64,000 bases of DNA, taken from assembly GCA_008638375.1 (NCBI GenBank), contig CM018041.1, forward strand, positions 10,842,846 through 10,906,845, given 5' to 3'. A model generated the notes under the pieces. It had not been told where the DNA came from. It searched no databases and saw only the letters and a program-made list of their open reading frames with translations. The position numbers and the translations under genes were made by a program. Of this stretch, positions 28,701 through 38,005 are shown piece after piece. Origin of the DNA: Nyssa sinensis (Eukaryota; Streptophyta; Magnoliopsida; Cornales; Nyssaceae). Positions within the stretch are counted from its first letter, which is position 1. Each line of letters begins with the position of its first letter.

Positions 28701-28836
28701 CTCCATTGTATGTGTAATCTCAGGGCTCAATCATGGGATTGTCCATCACTACACGCCTTCGCAGCGACGTCTTGCACCCCTGGATCTTTACTTTGGGACT
28801 ATCCATCTCTTCCATGGATTGTTATTAGCTTTCTAG
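10736..28836 (+). CDS. WD40-repeat-type protein, ten exons, about 310 aa
   Basis: Exons joined by GT-AG rules: 10736-10828, 10913-11008, 12640-12755, 12860-12929, 13041-13124, 13235-13342, 13432-13514, 28384-28460, 28540-28632, 28724-28836. All phases agree and give one open frame of about 310 residues ending in TAG. The product shows WD40-like blades: LFAAIGNMVYEVE, LLYTCSDRLIQLWDAR (about residues 86-101) and VLVTGDSRGSVQSWNVR (about 127-143). Such beta-propellers usually act as protein-binding scaffolds. The order of blades loosely recalls LST8, a TOR-complex subunit, but that is a guess. The first ATG directly follows an acceptor-like TTTTTCTACAG, so one or more 5' exons may be missing from my model. 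The last 40 residues show no blade. Intron 7 (13515-28383) is swollen by nested retrotransposon DNA. The F-box gene converges on it about 1 kb downstream. Confidence 0.72.
11435..11689 (-). pseudogene. Copia gag N-terminal fragment in intron 2 of the WD40 gene
   Basis: An 84-codon open frame in antisense to the host gene. The words SGMDFQKWKEQIGIVLGIMD and EKWDRFNRISLMIM match the start of a copia gag polyprotein (the UBN2/retrotran_gag type). They line up with the related start of the copia element in this window, which reads FNGVNFSDWKEQI near 25650 and WKRSNKLSIMFMRM near 25460-25500. There is no zinc knuckle, protease or LTR nearby, so this is an isolated relic. The 1.6-kb intron is otherwise AT-rich with nothing recognised. 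Confidence 0.65.
16365..20097 (+). mobile_element. Solo LTR A, nested inside solo LTR D
   Basis: Begins TGCCACGACCCCAAACC and ends GGGTCGGAATGTTACA, 3733 bp. It is flanked by a perfect TTTTC duplication (16360-16364 and 20098-20102). It is related along its length to solo LTRs B, C and D, for example the block near 17938 around the words GAGTCTGGAACGTTGAAAAA. There is no gag or pol sequence between the ends. It inserted into an older member of its own family. The microsatellite-like CTT/TC-rich tract near 19330-19410 and the SINE-like stretch near 19627 lie inside it. Confidence 0.85.
19600..19745 (+). mobile_element. Possible tRNA-derived SINE
   Basis: TAGCCCAGTTGG at 19627-19638 fits the RNA polymerase III A-box consensus TRGCNNAGYNGG exactly. 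GGTTCAAGTCT at 19680-19690 is close to the B-box GGTTCGANTCC. The start-to-start spacing of 53 bp suits a tRNA-type promoter. The region is not a foldable tRNA as far as I can see. I could not define a 3' tail or target duplication, so the limits given are approximate. It lies inside solo LTR A. Confidence 0.4.
20844..21249 (-). repeat. Copia 3' LTR
   Basis: 406 bp with the same TG...CA termini as the 5' LTR. Its outer edge abuts the TCCCA target duplication and its inner edge abuts the polypurine tract. Confidence 0.93.
21250..21260 (-). other. Copia polypurine tract
   Basis: AAGTGAGAGAA on the minus strand, immediately before the TGTTAG of the 3' LTR. This is the expected site for plus-strand DNA priming. 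Confidence 0.8.
21621..25690 (-). pseudogene. Copia gag-pol polyprotein, inactivated
   Basis: Domains in order on the minus strand: gag (from about 25690) with a CCHC zinc knuckle CYFCNAYGHLKKNC near 24920; protease with WWIDSGSTIHISN near 24800, the DSG active site intact; GAG-pre-integrase and integrase core from MWHKRLGYISRERIERL at 24373, with DIYGPF, FIDDFSRYGYVYLL, RSDRGGEYYG and QQNGVAERHNRTLMEM; reverse transcriptase from about 23135 (WVFKTK, KARLVAKG-like) with the catalytic box seen as LYVGDILLAS (normally LYVDDILL) near 22600; RNase H with YFDSDFAGCVDSRKST near 22080. In-frame stops interrupt gag three times (near 25210, 25085 and 24876) and the pol region near 24390. Frames shift near 23260 and 22885. 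The G replacing the catalytic aspartate in the reverse transcriptase box would by itself abolish activity. Confidence 0.93.
26368..27131. mobile_element. Non-autonomous DNA transposon with CCGG-rich ends, inside the copia leader
   Basis: About 764 bp flanked by a direct repeat GTTTAAAGCA (26358-26367 and 27132-27141). The ends are roughly inverted: ATGTTTTAAAAACCGGACC on the left against TAATGTTCTCAGACCC read inward from the right. Just inside lie repeated CCGGTTCAACCGG-type blocks on the left and CGGTTGAACCAGTAACCCG on the right. No coding capacity. A target duplication of 9-10 bp suggests a Mutator-like element, or less likely hAT (8 bp). It inserted after the copia element had arrived, so it is younger. 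Confidence 0.75.
27309..27326 (-). other. Copia primer-binding site (initiator tRNA-Met type)
   Basis: TGGTATCAAAGAACTATT on the minus strand, two bases inside the 5' LTR. The first eight bases, TGGTATCA, are the standard plant tRNA-iMet complement; the usual next bases GAG read AAG here. Confidence 0.85.
27329..27749 (-). repeat. Copia 5' LTR
   Basis: 421 bp, TGTTAG...TTTTACA on the minus strand. It closely matches the 3' LTR at 20844-21249, with about 20 point differences and one gap of about 18 bp near 27420-27440. The divergence indicates an old but not ancient insertion. Confidence 0.93.
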
Positions 28837-29810
28837 CACCATAGTGTTCCTACTATGTTATAATGACTATAACATAGGAGAGGCAGAGGGCACCTCATAG
28901 ATACATAATTCAATGGTTTGAACTTTAAACTCTCTTAGTTGCTTTTATATATTTTACAGTGACATACTCTACGCTTGTATAGTTCTGTCTTGCTTTACTG
29001 TTAATATATACACTTATCATGAAATGCTACTATGTGGATTAGTTGGTCTCAAATCAAAATGATGCTGCATGCAAAGAATTAAGATTGTCTCTGGTCTTGA
29101 CAAGAGTATTAATTACTAGGAGACGGGATTCTGTTTAGAATGCTCTATAGTTGTTCTTTTGTGGAGTGGCTACCTTTTTGTATACTTTGAATCTAACCTT
29201 GGTGTTTTTTGATGTGCCAAGGCAGATTGCTATATCTCTTGCATGTGTAGCTTTTTTGGTTGTTTATAACTTACTAACTTACCAAACAACGTAATGGCCA
29301 TCCTAGGCGTTTTTGAAATTCCTGCATTTCATCTTGTGTTTTCAACCCAAAATTATATAGTTATGAGAAAAGCACAACTTTTAACCATTTCAACTATTGC
29401 TTCTACATGAGATATATGCTTCACTTCTTCCATCTTGTAATTTTTTTGGGGACAAAACAAAGAAACAAGAAATAAGAAAAGAAATCATGTTAATAACTTT
29501 CAAGCTTGAATGGTATATGATTGAATATTACTATTTTATTAGCAAGGAATTGAATTCATAGTCAATTAATTTACTTGTAAAGTTTTTACATGATTGTACC
29601 AGAGACTTAAAATCAAATCCCGGTTTTATTTTGAATTGAAGTTGACCGAGAAGGGAAAAAAATTATAATGCCATGAAATTGGCAATACTAATGATGATAA
29701 TGGTTTTTATAACCACACAATGAAACAAACTATTCAATTGTTATGATCAATTGACACACCCTTGTATAATTTGTACCATATATATTATTAAATAGGATTT
29801 TTGGCCGGAA
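28837..29810. other. Convergent intergenic region between the WD40 and F-box genes
   Basis: Holds the two 3' untranslated regions. AT-rich, with no repeat or coding sequence recognised. AATAAA-type signals are not clear enough to assign. Confidence 0.5.
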
Positions 29811-31082
29811 TTACTCCTTGTCAATTGAGAACTTCTTTCCCATCTCCATAATTCTTCTGGGAGAGATTAGACTTCCGGCATGAGAAATGACAAAATGTAG
29901 CCGTTTTGAATTTCCATGAGCATTCTCCCCAAAATTAGGTAGTGTGACCTTTTTCAACTCCATTTTTTTGGCATCATAAGCAATACATGTTTTTTTATAT
30001 TGAGTAATTGCAAGCAATTCACCATTCACCCAAAGGCATATGACTTGGAAGTCCTTCCGAAACAAACTTGATGGCACAGAAGAAATTAGATTGTATTCAT
30101 TAATCCATAATTCATTTTCTTTGTCCCTCAAAACCCATATTCTACGATTCAAACTGTAATTATCCCTTACAAATGCAATGTTGTCACCCAACTTTACAAG
30201 ATAATAGCATGCCTCGTTAATATTTAAATCAACGAGAGGACCTTGCCAAGCCCGAAAATTTTCAGACCGTACATCAAATGACCCAATATTCTCTGTGCCA
30301 CCCTTGTAAAGTCCCTTACAGATTAACCAAAACAAAGTCCCATCACTCTCTACATTTCCTTGATAGACGGGTGGAAAAGGAACATGAGGTATGACTCTCC
30401 AAGATTTAGAACCAAGTGTGTATATGACACCCCAAACAATCCCTTTTGGGTCATCATAAAGAATGGGCAAACCAATGTGAACAAGTTTATACTCCTTGGT
30501 TGACAAAGAATACCCAAATCCCCACCATGTTGGGCCAGAATGTTCTTTATAAAAGTCATAAGGAACCATAGGAACTTCAACTTCTTCTCCAATAATTGGG
30601 TTACAAATGAAATAGCACTTCTTTATAAACTTGAAGTATGCCATCAACCCACCAGTTGAGGCACAAGTAGTGAACCAAGAATCATATCTAATCCTTCGTC
30701 CCAAATCTGCATAAGGAATTTTCATTCCCTCAATATTATCTCCTGCTTTTTCCACATAACACATGTTATGGTGTAGATGCATTTCTTTGAAGTTAAACTC
30801 ATAGACATAACCTGGGTTTCTAATAGCACGATGTAGATGCACTTCTACGAAGTTGGGGTCACTTATCGTTGTATATAGAAGTTTACATGTGCACTTCAAT
30901 CTTATGAGGGATTCCATAGGTAACTTAAAAATGATATCAAGTAGGATTTCACACGGAAGATCTTCAATTTGTGTCTTTTTCATTTGTTTTTCTTGTAGCT
31001 TCTCTTTCTCATGTTCATCATCACCATTTTCAATATGAAGTTCTTGATTTTGCAACGCTTCTCGAGAATGGAAGGATGTCAT
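29811..31082 (-). CDS. F-box protein with F-box-associated (FBA) domain
   Basis: Intact 423-residue open frame without introns. The N-terminus is hydrophilic and rich in E and K. An F-box follows at about residues 40-85 (IEDLPCEILLDIIFKLPMES, then LIRLKCTCKLLYTTISDPNF). The rest resembles the FBA type 3 interaction domain: GFGYSLSTKEYKLVHIG, then SKSWRVIPHVPFPPVYQG, SDGTLFWLICKG and IGSFDVRSENFRAW. Family knowledge: the F-box binds SKP1 in an SCF ubiquitin ligase and the C-terminal part selects the protein to be ubiquitinated. Plants have hundreds of such genes, so the substrate cannot be inferred. Length is normal for the class. The start at 31082 is the first ATG of the frame and places the F-box at the usual distance. 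It points towards the WD40 gene; the two share no evident function. Confidence 0.9.
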   Translation of the reverse strand: MTSFHSREALQNQELHIENGDDEHEKEKLQEKQMKKTQIEDLPCEILLDIIFKLPMESLIRLKCTCKLLYTTISDPNFVEVHLHRAIRNPGYVYEFNFKEMHLHHNMCYVEKAGDNIEGMKIPYADLGRRIRYDSWFTTCASTGGLMAYFKFIKKCYFICNPIIGEEVEVPMVPYDFYKEHSGPTWWGFGYSLSTKEYKLVHIGLPILYDDPKGIVWGVIYTLGSKSWRVIPHVPFPPVYQGNVESDGTLFWLICKGLYKGGTENIGSFDVRSENFRAWQGPLVDLNINEACYYLVKLGDNIAFVRDNYSLNRRIWVLRDKENELWINEYNLISSVPSSLFRKDFQVICLWVNGELLAITQYKKTCIAYDAKKMELKKVTLPNFGENAHGNSKRLHFVISHAGSLISPRRIMEMGKKFSIDKE

Positions 31083-31420
31083 TTATATGTATATCTTAGT
31101 CACTCTTGAAAGATATGACTCCTTACTCTTTGGATATCTATTCAAGATCTTAGAAGCAACTCTGCAAGAAATATGTGTGAAAGCAAAAAAAAAAGTAAGA
31201 GTCGGACATAGCCAAACAAATAATTGTACATATTAGAATTATTTGGAGAAGAATACTCATTAAATTATACAGATTTTAGAAACGAAGGGACAAAATAACA
31301 TTAGATCTCATCCTGAGAAAGAAAGGATTGTTCAAATAATCATGTATACCCCTTTTTGGTGCACTATCCATGGAGTTTATTTTTCAAAAATTGTCTGGAT
31401 TGAGCAACGTTGAGAAAGTC

Positions 31421-31480
31421 TTTATTGGATTTGAACCGATGACTTATAATGGCGTTACTCTATCACTGAGTTAAAAGGGC
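31421..31480 (-). pseudogene. trnT-GGU: Plastid-type trnT-GGU relic (NUPT)
   Basis: On the minus strand the sequence reads GCCCTTTTAACTCAGTGATA, GAGTAACGCCAT, then TAAGTCATCGGTTCAAATCC. This follows the plastid threonine tRNA trnT-GGU from the acceptor stem through the D arm and T arm. About a dozen bases spanning the anticodon loop (between the CGCCAT and TAAGTC words) are missing, so it cannot be functional. Flanking bases out to about 31380 and 31560 have no counterpart in the rest of the window and may be part of the same plastid insert. Confidence 0.7.
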
Positions 31481-32414
31481 CTATTTGATTCAATTTCTGA
31501 ATGAGTGACTATGTAGATAAAATAGATCTATATGTGAAGTACAAACACAAATATGCCAAAATGAGAAAAAGGAATAAAAGAAAGAACTGGTGAAGCAGAG
31601 ACCAAATTGAGCAAGATATATTACACACACATGTAAGCTAAAAACATGTTAATATGAGAAAATGAAAACTCAAAAAGTCGGAATATCGATCTTACTGCCA
31701 TGAGAAAAGAAAAGCGGATAGATGGAGATCAAATTGTGCACGTTCTATCTCTGAGAAATAGCATATATAATGCTAGCATTTAATAATACTTTAATTGTAA
31801 GATTTTCCTCTTATTTCAATTTATTGTACAAGCAATCAGGTAATATTTAATATTTAATTGTCAGATTTGTTTACTTGGGCGCATTTAATTACTTTGAGAG
31901 CCCTAATTTTTCAAAAAAAATAAAAAATATTTTCCCACGTGAGAAAATGATTATAATAGTTTACAATCATATATTAAAATAAAAGAAGAAAGACTTTCTA
32001 AACAAAAAATCATACTGTTAGAGAAAGTAGTAATTAATTCTTCTAATACTGTGTAATTGACAATTATAAGGGAATGATTGATGAGAATTCAATTCTTATT
32101 ACTGTTAATAAAATTAAAAAATAAATAACAATAATAATTACTCCGTGAATGTTGGTCTATGTGCCAAACAAATAGTTTGTAGGTCAAAGTTGTTAAGTAG
32201 CGCCCAGTCTAGCATTTAATTCCATGAAAATTGACTTAGTAAATTATTGTCTTAAAGAAGAAAAAAAATTAAGAACAGCTGGGCTTGTTGGTTTTGCTTT
32301 TACGATTATATGACTCACATTTTCTTATCATTATTCTAAATATTCCATGAAAATTTAATTAGTAAATTTGTGTGCCTTGTTATGTATGTTTGAGTGGTTG
32401 GTTGTGTTAATCAG

Positions 32415-32416
<2 letters not shown>

Positions 32417-32472
<56 letters not shown>
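32417..32472. repeat. (TA)n microsatellite
   Basis: A pure run of about 28 TA units, the longest in the window. Confidence 0.97.
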
Positions 32473-32475
<3 letters not shown>

Positions 32476-32760
32476 CTGTTCTGTAATAAAACAGAAATTA
32501 TTTTATAAAATAAGATTATGTTATTTGAAAAACTAGAAAAGGAAAAATATAAAGAATGTTTTTTCAAAACAAAATATTATAAGAAAAAACTTTTCAAAGT
32601 AAAAAAACTAAAACTGAAAAATAGAAAACTATTTTACAGTATAAGGATATAGTAATAGAAATTAAATAAGAACACTTACAGAGTTGTAGAAACTGAAACA
32701 GTGATCAAGGCTTGTGTTTTACACAATGTCCTTAAGACGAATTACAACCCTCACAATGGT

Positions 32761-33000
32761 GCTTACGAGGTCTTGTTCGTACGTCTCACATGATACAATG
32801 ATCGAGTACATGCAGATGTTAAGCACTGCAACTACATGTCTAGCGAAGCAAACCAGTGACTTGAACTCTCTCAAGATTATGCTTACGAGCTCTTGATTAT
32901 ACGTCTCACATGATACAATGATCGAGTACACACAGATATTAAGTGCTGCAACTGCATGTCTGGCGAACCAAACCAATGACTTGAACTCTCTCAAGATTAC
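32761..33000. repeat. Two-copy 120-bp tandem repeat
   Basis: Copies at 32761-32880 and 32881-33000, both beginning GCTTACGAG and ending TTGAACTCTCTCAAGATTA. They share the stretch ACGTCTCACATGATACAATG and differ at about 15 positions. The frames on the two strands are open across both copies, but only because the period is a multiple of three. No domain is recognisable. Confidence 0.9.
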
Positions 33001-33811
33001 TGACGCAGAGAATGTAAAAAAAAATCGATGATTGAATGGTAAGTGCAGTGATATTTATATAGAGTCCTTCATGCTTGTTTGGTACAGGATCCAAACATTT
33101 CTTTAAGGTAATTGTATATATATTCATTAAAAGCCTTGTACCCATCCTATGTGGAACACAAACTTTTCTACAAGTTTCAAGCTTTTGTTATCATTTCTAA
33201 GTAGTGATGTTTAGAAGCAATTTCTCATTCACTCCTTAATGATTTTGAGTAACCCAATACATGATCTTAATCTCTCGTGAAAAGAACACATTTTCATATA
33301 GACCTACCAAAATTAATATTTGAGACCCACTATAATTTTAGCTCAAAGATAATCAAAAAATTATTCTCAAAATCTATTATTTCCAACAGGTTGCAAGATA
33401 ACGCCATCATAAACTTAACCTCATTTTTCAACCCTTCATAAAATTACTCCTGTGACCATGCACCCTATCTGTATTTTTATTTATTTCTTTGTTCTTCCAT
33501 GGCATTTATATTAATGTTTCCTTGGTTCATAAATTTGAGAAAAGAAAGAAAAAACAAAATAAAATATATTTTCTTCTTTTTTTTTCTTCCAAATACCTAA
33601 ATAAAATAAGAAATTAAGGTTTCGTATAGTTTATAAATTTAATGAAAGAAAAAAAAATGTGAATTTTTTATTAATAAAAAATAAAATATAAAGAAAATCA
33701 AATTTTATTTTCCTTTTCATCTTTTCCCAAAAGAAAATAATGTTTATTACAAACACATTTCCATACTCTTGTAGAAAAGGAAGGTATCGCTCTAACTTGT
33801 TCAAGACAAAG

Positions 33812-33846
33812 TTCCCCACCCCACCCCACCCCACCCCACCCCACCC
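33812..33846. repeat. CCCCA/CACCC minisatellite
   Basis: Five-base units repeated about six times. On the minus strand this is a G-rich tract with repeated GGGG runs. Confidence 0.85.
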
Positions 33847-34572
33847 TATGATATATTTTAGGAGTACAATTTAGGCGGGTCAAATTCGAGTTGCGTCATA
33901 TTCAAATTCTAAAACAATTAATTTAAGTTTGGCTCGAACCTAACCTTGAACTCGAACAATCCAACCAAAACCTAACCCGAATTAAAAATTTATTAGTATC
34001 GGGTCCAACCCGAATTTGACTCGAGCCCGATTATTAATTCATTAGTTGATTTTGTGAGAAAATTTATAAATTAAAAAATATGTCATTAATAATTTAAATT
34101 ATTTCAAACTACACCGTTTCATCTCCTTATTTTTCCTCAGTTCTTCCCTGCCCTCCCTCCCTTCCTCCACTCTCTTTTGTGCGAAAATTTACAAATTTCT
34201 CTCTTTGCCGCCCGCTGCACAATTCCCCCAAATTTTCCCTCCTGTTTCGATCTCTACTGCCCACTTTGCAATCCCTTTCGCCATCTCTATCTGGGTCTCC
34301 AGTTACCCACTATAGTTGCCAGCTATAGGGAGCTTCTTCTCTAGCCATTGTTGTCAGCTACCGCTCTCTTTCGGTGCTGTCCACCATTGTTGACGGTCAT
34401 CGTTGATGGCTATAGAGAGGGGCATCGTTGATAGTTGTTATCGGCTACAGCGAGGCTCTACTTCGTAACTCTACTCTCTCCATCCCAAAACTATGCTCTT
34501 TGTCACTCTCTAAATGGATCTGATTTTACCCGTTCATCAATTGCTGAAAATATTAAAATTTTGTGTGTGCTT

Positions 34573-34594
34573 GGGGGGGGGGGGGGGGGGGGGG
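34573..34594 (+). repeat. Run of 22 consecutive G
   Basis: An uninterrupted G homopolymer. Its true length is uncertain because such runs are prone to sequencing error. It creates a spurious glycine run in two open frames. Confidence 0.9.
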
Positions 34595-35165
34595 AGGTGG
34601 AGGACGGTGATAGAAAGGATGGTGTCAATGACTTTGTTGCAATGTGGGTTCGTGGTCACTTTATTCAATGCTGCTATGGCTTCTACATCATTGGCACATC
34701 TCTTTCTCTCTCTCTGTCTAGACCAATATACATGAACCTGTAGATGTGGAATTCAGTTATCACCCATCATATGTTTTTTATATGTTCAATGGATTTTGTG
34801 TCATTCTGTCTTCCACTTTTCATCTTAGTTTGAAGCAAATAATGATAATTCTATCTTTTTTTGGTTCTTTCTAGAACTTATAATTCTTCGGCCTTCCATA
34901 GTGCATAGATTTTGTCTTTGGTACATTTTTCTTCCCTCATGTTCAACTGCTTGGTTGCAATTTCAAACTATGTCATCAATTTGTTGAATATTGAGTTGGG
35001 CAACTTTATAGAGAGCATAGAAACATGGTGGAAATATTTATATTTTCTAGTTAATATTGAGGGTCATATTAGGGGGTAAGGACAACCAAAATTAACTTTA
35101 ATAAAATTAGTTAAAAAAGATATGGGAATGACCTTAAATAAAAAAGATTGGCGATATATGATTCA

Positions 35166-38005
35166 TGTTGCCGACTCCAAGTAATAAAGTGGGAAGTGCG
35201 AGCCAGTTAGTGAGGATCTCCCCGGAGATGATTTTGAAGCTCCATTAGTTGATAACAACAGCGAAGAATGGGTATTGAGTTTCGATAGAGCCTGTATTGG
35301 GGGCAGTGATGGGCCAGGCATCATGCTAACAAGTGCCAACGGAAAGAAGTAAAATCTGTCTTATAAGTTGGATTTCAAGTGTTCAAACAATGAGACGGGG
35401 TATGAAGCCCTTGTATTGGGCCTTTTCGCGACAGAGAGATGGAATCAGAAGAATAATGGTGCGCGGGAATTCAAAGTTAGTGGTGAAACAGTCAACGAGG
35501 CAGTTCTCACTACGAGAACCCACCTTGGCTTCCGATCGAACCATTGTGCAGAAGGTCAGGGATAAGTTCAAAGATGTAAGCTTTTAACATACCCCGAGGA
35601 TCTCCCAGAAGATTGGCGAGGGGCTATCATTAAACAGTTGAAGACAGGGGAAGGGACTCTTTCGATCATGAGGGTCGCCCAGTATATGCTCCTACATGGC
35701 GAGTTATACTATCGAGAACCTGGTGGTTCACTGGCCAGGTGCCTTGGCAAAGAAGAGGCCAAGCTCAGACTCAACCAGATTCATGAGAAGTCCTGCGGTG
35801 ATGAAGATGCCCTATTAAGTAAATTTGTACCGACGAGTTCAGCGCCAAGGTTACTACTGGCCAGAGATGGAAAGGGAAGCTGGGGAGCTCCAACTCATCC
35901 GCGGTGCCAAATACTCTTCCGCGAGGACGAATGTTGTTTCGTAGGAGAGGTGCAAGATTGGGGACATGAGCTATGCCATTGCGCGTTAGCACATCCCTTT
36001 TCTTGCTCGTTAGTGCTTTACTAATAAGATAGAAAGGACTTTTCTTGCTTGTTTAGCAAAGTCTCGCTTTTCATTTTGATAGAAGTAGGCGCTTGCTGGG
36101 GCAGGGCACTATTCATTGTTCATTCGAAACTAATGAATGTCAGGTCTGGGATTTTTGCCTTGTTATAAAAAATGGAGTTGGGTAAAGCAAACTCCCTCCT
36201 TGGACCGGTGCTCCCTGACCAACTGGTATTTTCCTTATGACTCCGACTGTGGTTTACTTGAAATTAGACCGATTCTCCTTTTACTGCTCAACCAGCTCAC
36301 TCTGACCTGACTTTAACCTTTTTTTGATTGTTGGTCAATGAAAACTTTTAGATCCTTAGCCCTATCCTTTGTTGGCTAGTTTCCCCATAGGGACTACTCT
36401 TTGCTCTTTGCTTTATTGTTGGATGGGGAAGAATAAGGTTAGACTGTCTCTGGGTAGCAAAACCTACGATTGAAGGTCTTTTAGTTTGGGAGCATACAAG
36501 ATGAAAAGAGAGTCGTTTTGTAATCTTATAAAATCAGTGTTAAAACAGTCACTTTTTCAGACAAAAAATCAGTGCTTTAATGTGTAAGCCCCTATTCCTA
36601 ATAAGTTGCAAAGTTCAGTCCCTTCCAATATGAGTGTCAGACTTGCATCACATTACCTGTTGTGCTAAAAAAATTGCAGCTAACTGAGAATCCATTTTTC
36701 TTGGACCTAGAAAAGCACCAACCAGTTTTGGCTCGAGCAATCTGAGCATAGTTAGTGGGACAAAGAGTGGAAGTCGAAGCAAACGTATACCACATAGAAG
36801 GGCTCTTATGAACATGATAGAGTCGTGGAATCCTGTCCCAAAGGGATGTACTAGTTTTCCCACAAAGATGAGCTTTCGTGACTAGCAAATAAGTGAGCCA
36901 AGGTAGAAAATGAGTCTCAGGAAAGGCAAAAAAGTTATGCTCAATTGAGTTTGAGAGAGCAATTCAAAGAAAAAGGAAAGCGGTCTCACCCAATCATTGG
37001 TCAACTAAGGTTTGGCCTACTTTGAAACTCGCTTATTCTTCTCTAACACTTTCTTCTGTCAATTCCTTTCTAACAGTTAGTTACCAGTCCGAGTGTGCAG
37101 GGGAAAAAAGTACAAACGGAGTCGTTAAATAGTGCTAACAACTCCCTTTGCCATTAATAGCTACTTCGAGAACTGCCACCATCAGTACTAAATTCGAGAG
37201 CATTGCTACATTGTTAGTATGGGAATTAATAATGTCCCTCCTTCTCTCGTCTCTCTTTTTGAATGGGCAATGGTTTTTTAGTATCGATTGAGGATCCCCT
37301 GACTTGTGATGTTGGAACAACCCGAGGGCTATTTATTAGAAAGACTTGTAGTCCTCTTCCACCTATTTATTAGACACTTGCCAGAAGCACTAACTACGTT
37401 GAAGTCACCTTCTTCCCTCCTGCCCGGAAGCTAGAATTGGTCTCAAACTCTTTCATTCAAGAAAATTCTGCCCGATAAGAGTGTGAGTGATAATTTCGCA
37501 TCTCGAAAAGCACTCTCCAAGTTTGACACCAACCTTGTCTTATATACGCTAATTCTGCTATTTGCAGGTTTTCAATCTTCATGCCAAAGCAAGGCAACCT
37601 CCTCGCAAAGGAGACACTCATTTTGACCCAACTACTCTCACTCTGTCGAGGCCCGAGTACGGGTTTTGGTGGGGAAGGAACTTATTAAGCCATAGAGTCT
37701 TGTTATTCTCGTCTGTTGATCGCATTTTATTCATTTTCATGAATGTCATAAGTGAAAGGTGTTGTTAACATAAATTTGTTTGATTTGCCAACCTTGGGCT
37801 AAAGCAATGGAGAGGACTGTTCGTATAATAGTTGGTTTGACAACTAGTTCATAAATATAACAACTATCTCCAACATGCGTGGATTTGGAATGACTAAACA
37901 TAGATCACCCCTATTTGTGTGGTCTATTCTAGTGACAACATTCCCACTTTTTTTATCACTTCTGGTACTGGCAGGACAATTACCATGTTATTAACTAATC
38001 GAAAC
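35166..38005. other. Probable mitochondrial-derived insert (NUMT), left part
   Basis: Base composition rises abruptly to about 45% GC (36241-36300, for example) from about 30% on the left. The texture is that of plant mitochondrial intergenic DNA: balanced composition, few simple repeats, many short CTTTC/GAAAG words, and a stray gypsy fragment at its left end. No mitochondrial gene is recognisable, so the call rests on composition and appearance. Open frames at 36637-36888 and 37562-37768 show no known domain. The same texture resumes at 41644-42261 beyond solo LTR C. Confidence 0.45.
35250..35960 (+). pseudogene. Ty3-gypsy RNase H/integrase fragment
   Basis: Frame-shifted remains of a gypsy polyprotein. 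The RNase H part reads WVLSFDRACIGG, then GPGIMLTSANGKK, then FKCSNNETGYEALVLGL, which is the SFDGA...NNxAEYEAL pattern of plant gypsy RNase H. It is followed by LLHGELYYREPGGSLARCL and, in another frame, LYRRVQRQGYYWPEMEREA, the zinc-binding start of integrase. The H2C2 integrase word YYWP is clear. LTRs and catalytic integrase core are absent. Such fragments are common in plant mitochondrial DNA, which supports, but does not prove, the NUMT interpretation of the surrounding region. Confidence 0.75.

Larger units (their letters stand above)
31083..35165. other. AT-rich intergenic region with small repeats
   Basis: No gene recognised. Contents given separately: a plastid-derived trnT relic, a TA microsatellite, a 120-bp tandem pair, a CCCCA minisatellite and a run of 22 G. 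At about 33860-34040 there is a patch with AACCCGAA/TTCGGGTT-type words, such as CGGGTCCAACCCGAATTTGA, which looks like a worn MITE. Open frames at 34435-34743 and 33631-33883 read through these simple repeats and are not supported as genes. Confidence 0.5.

Noticed and set aside
34435..34743. 102-codon frame with a glycine run
   Set aside because: The glycine run is the 22-G homopolymer and frame continuity depends on its uncertain length.
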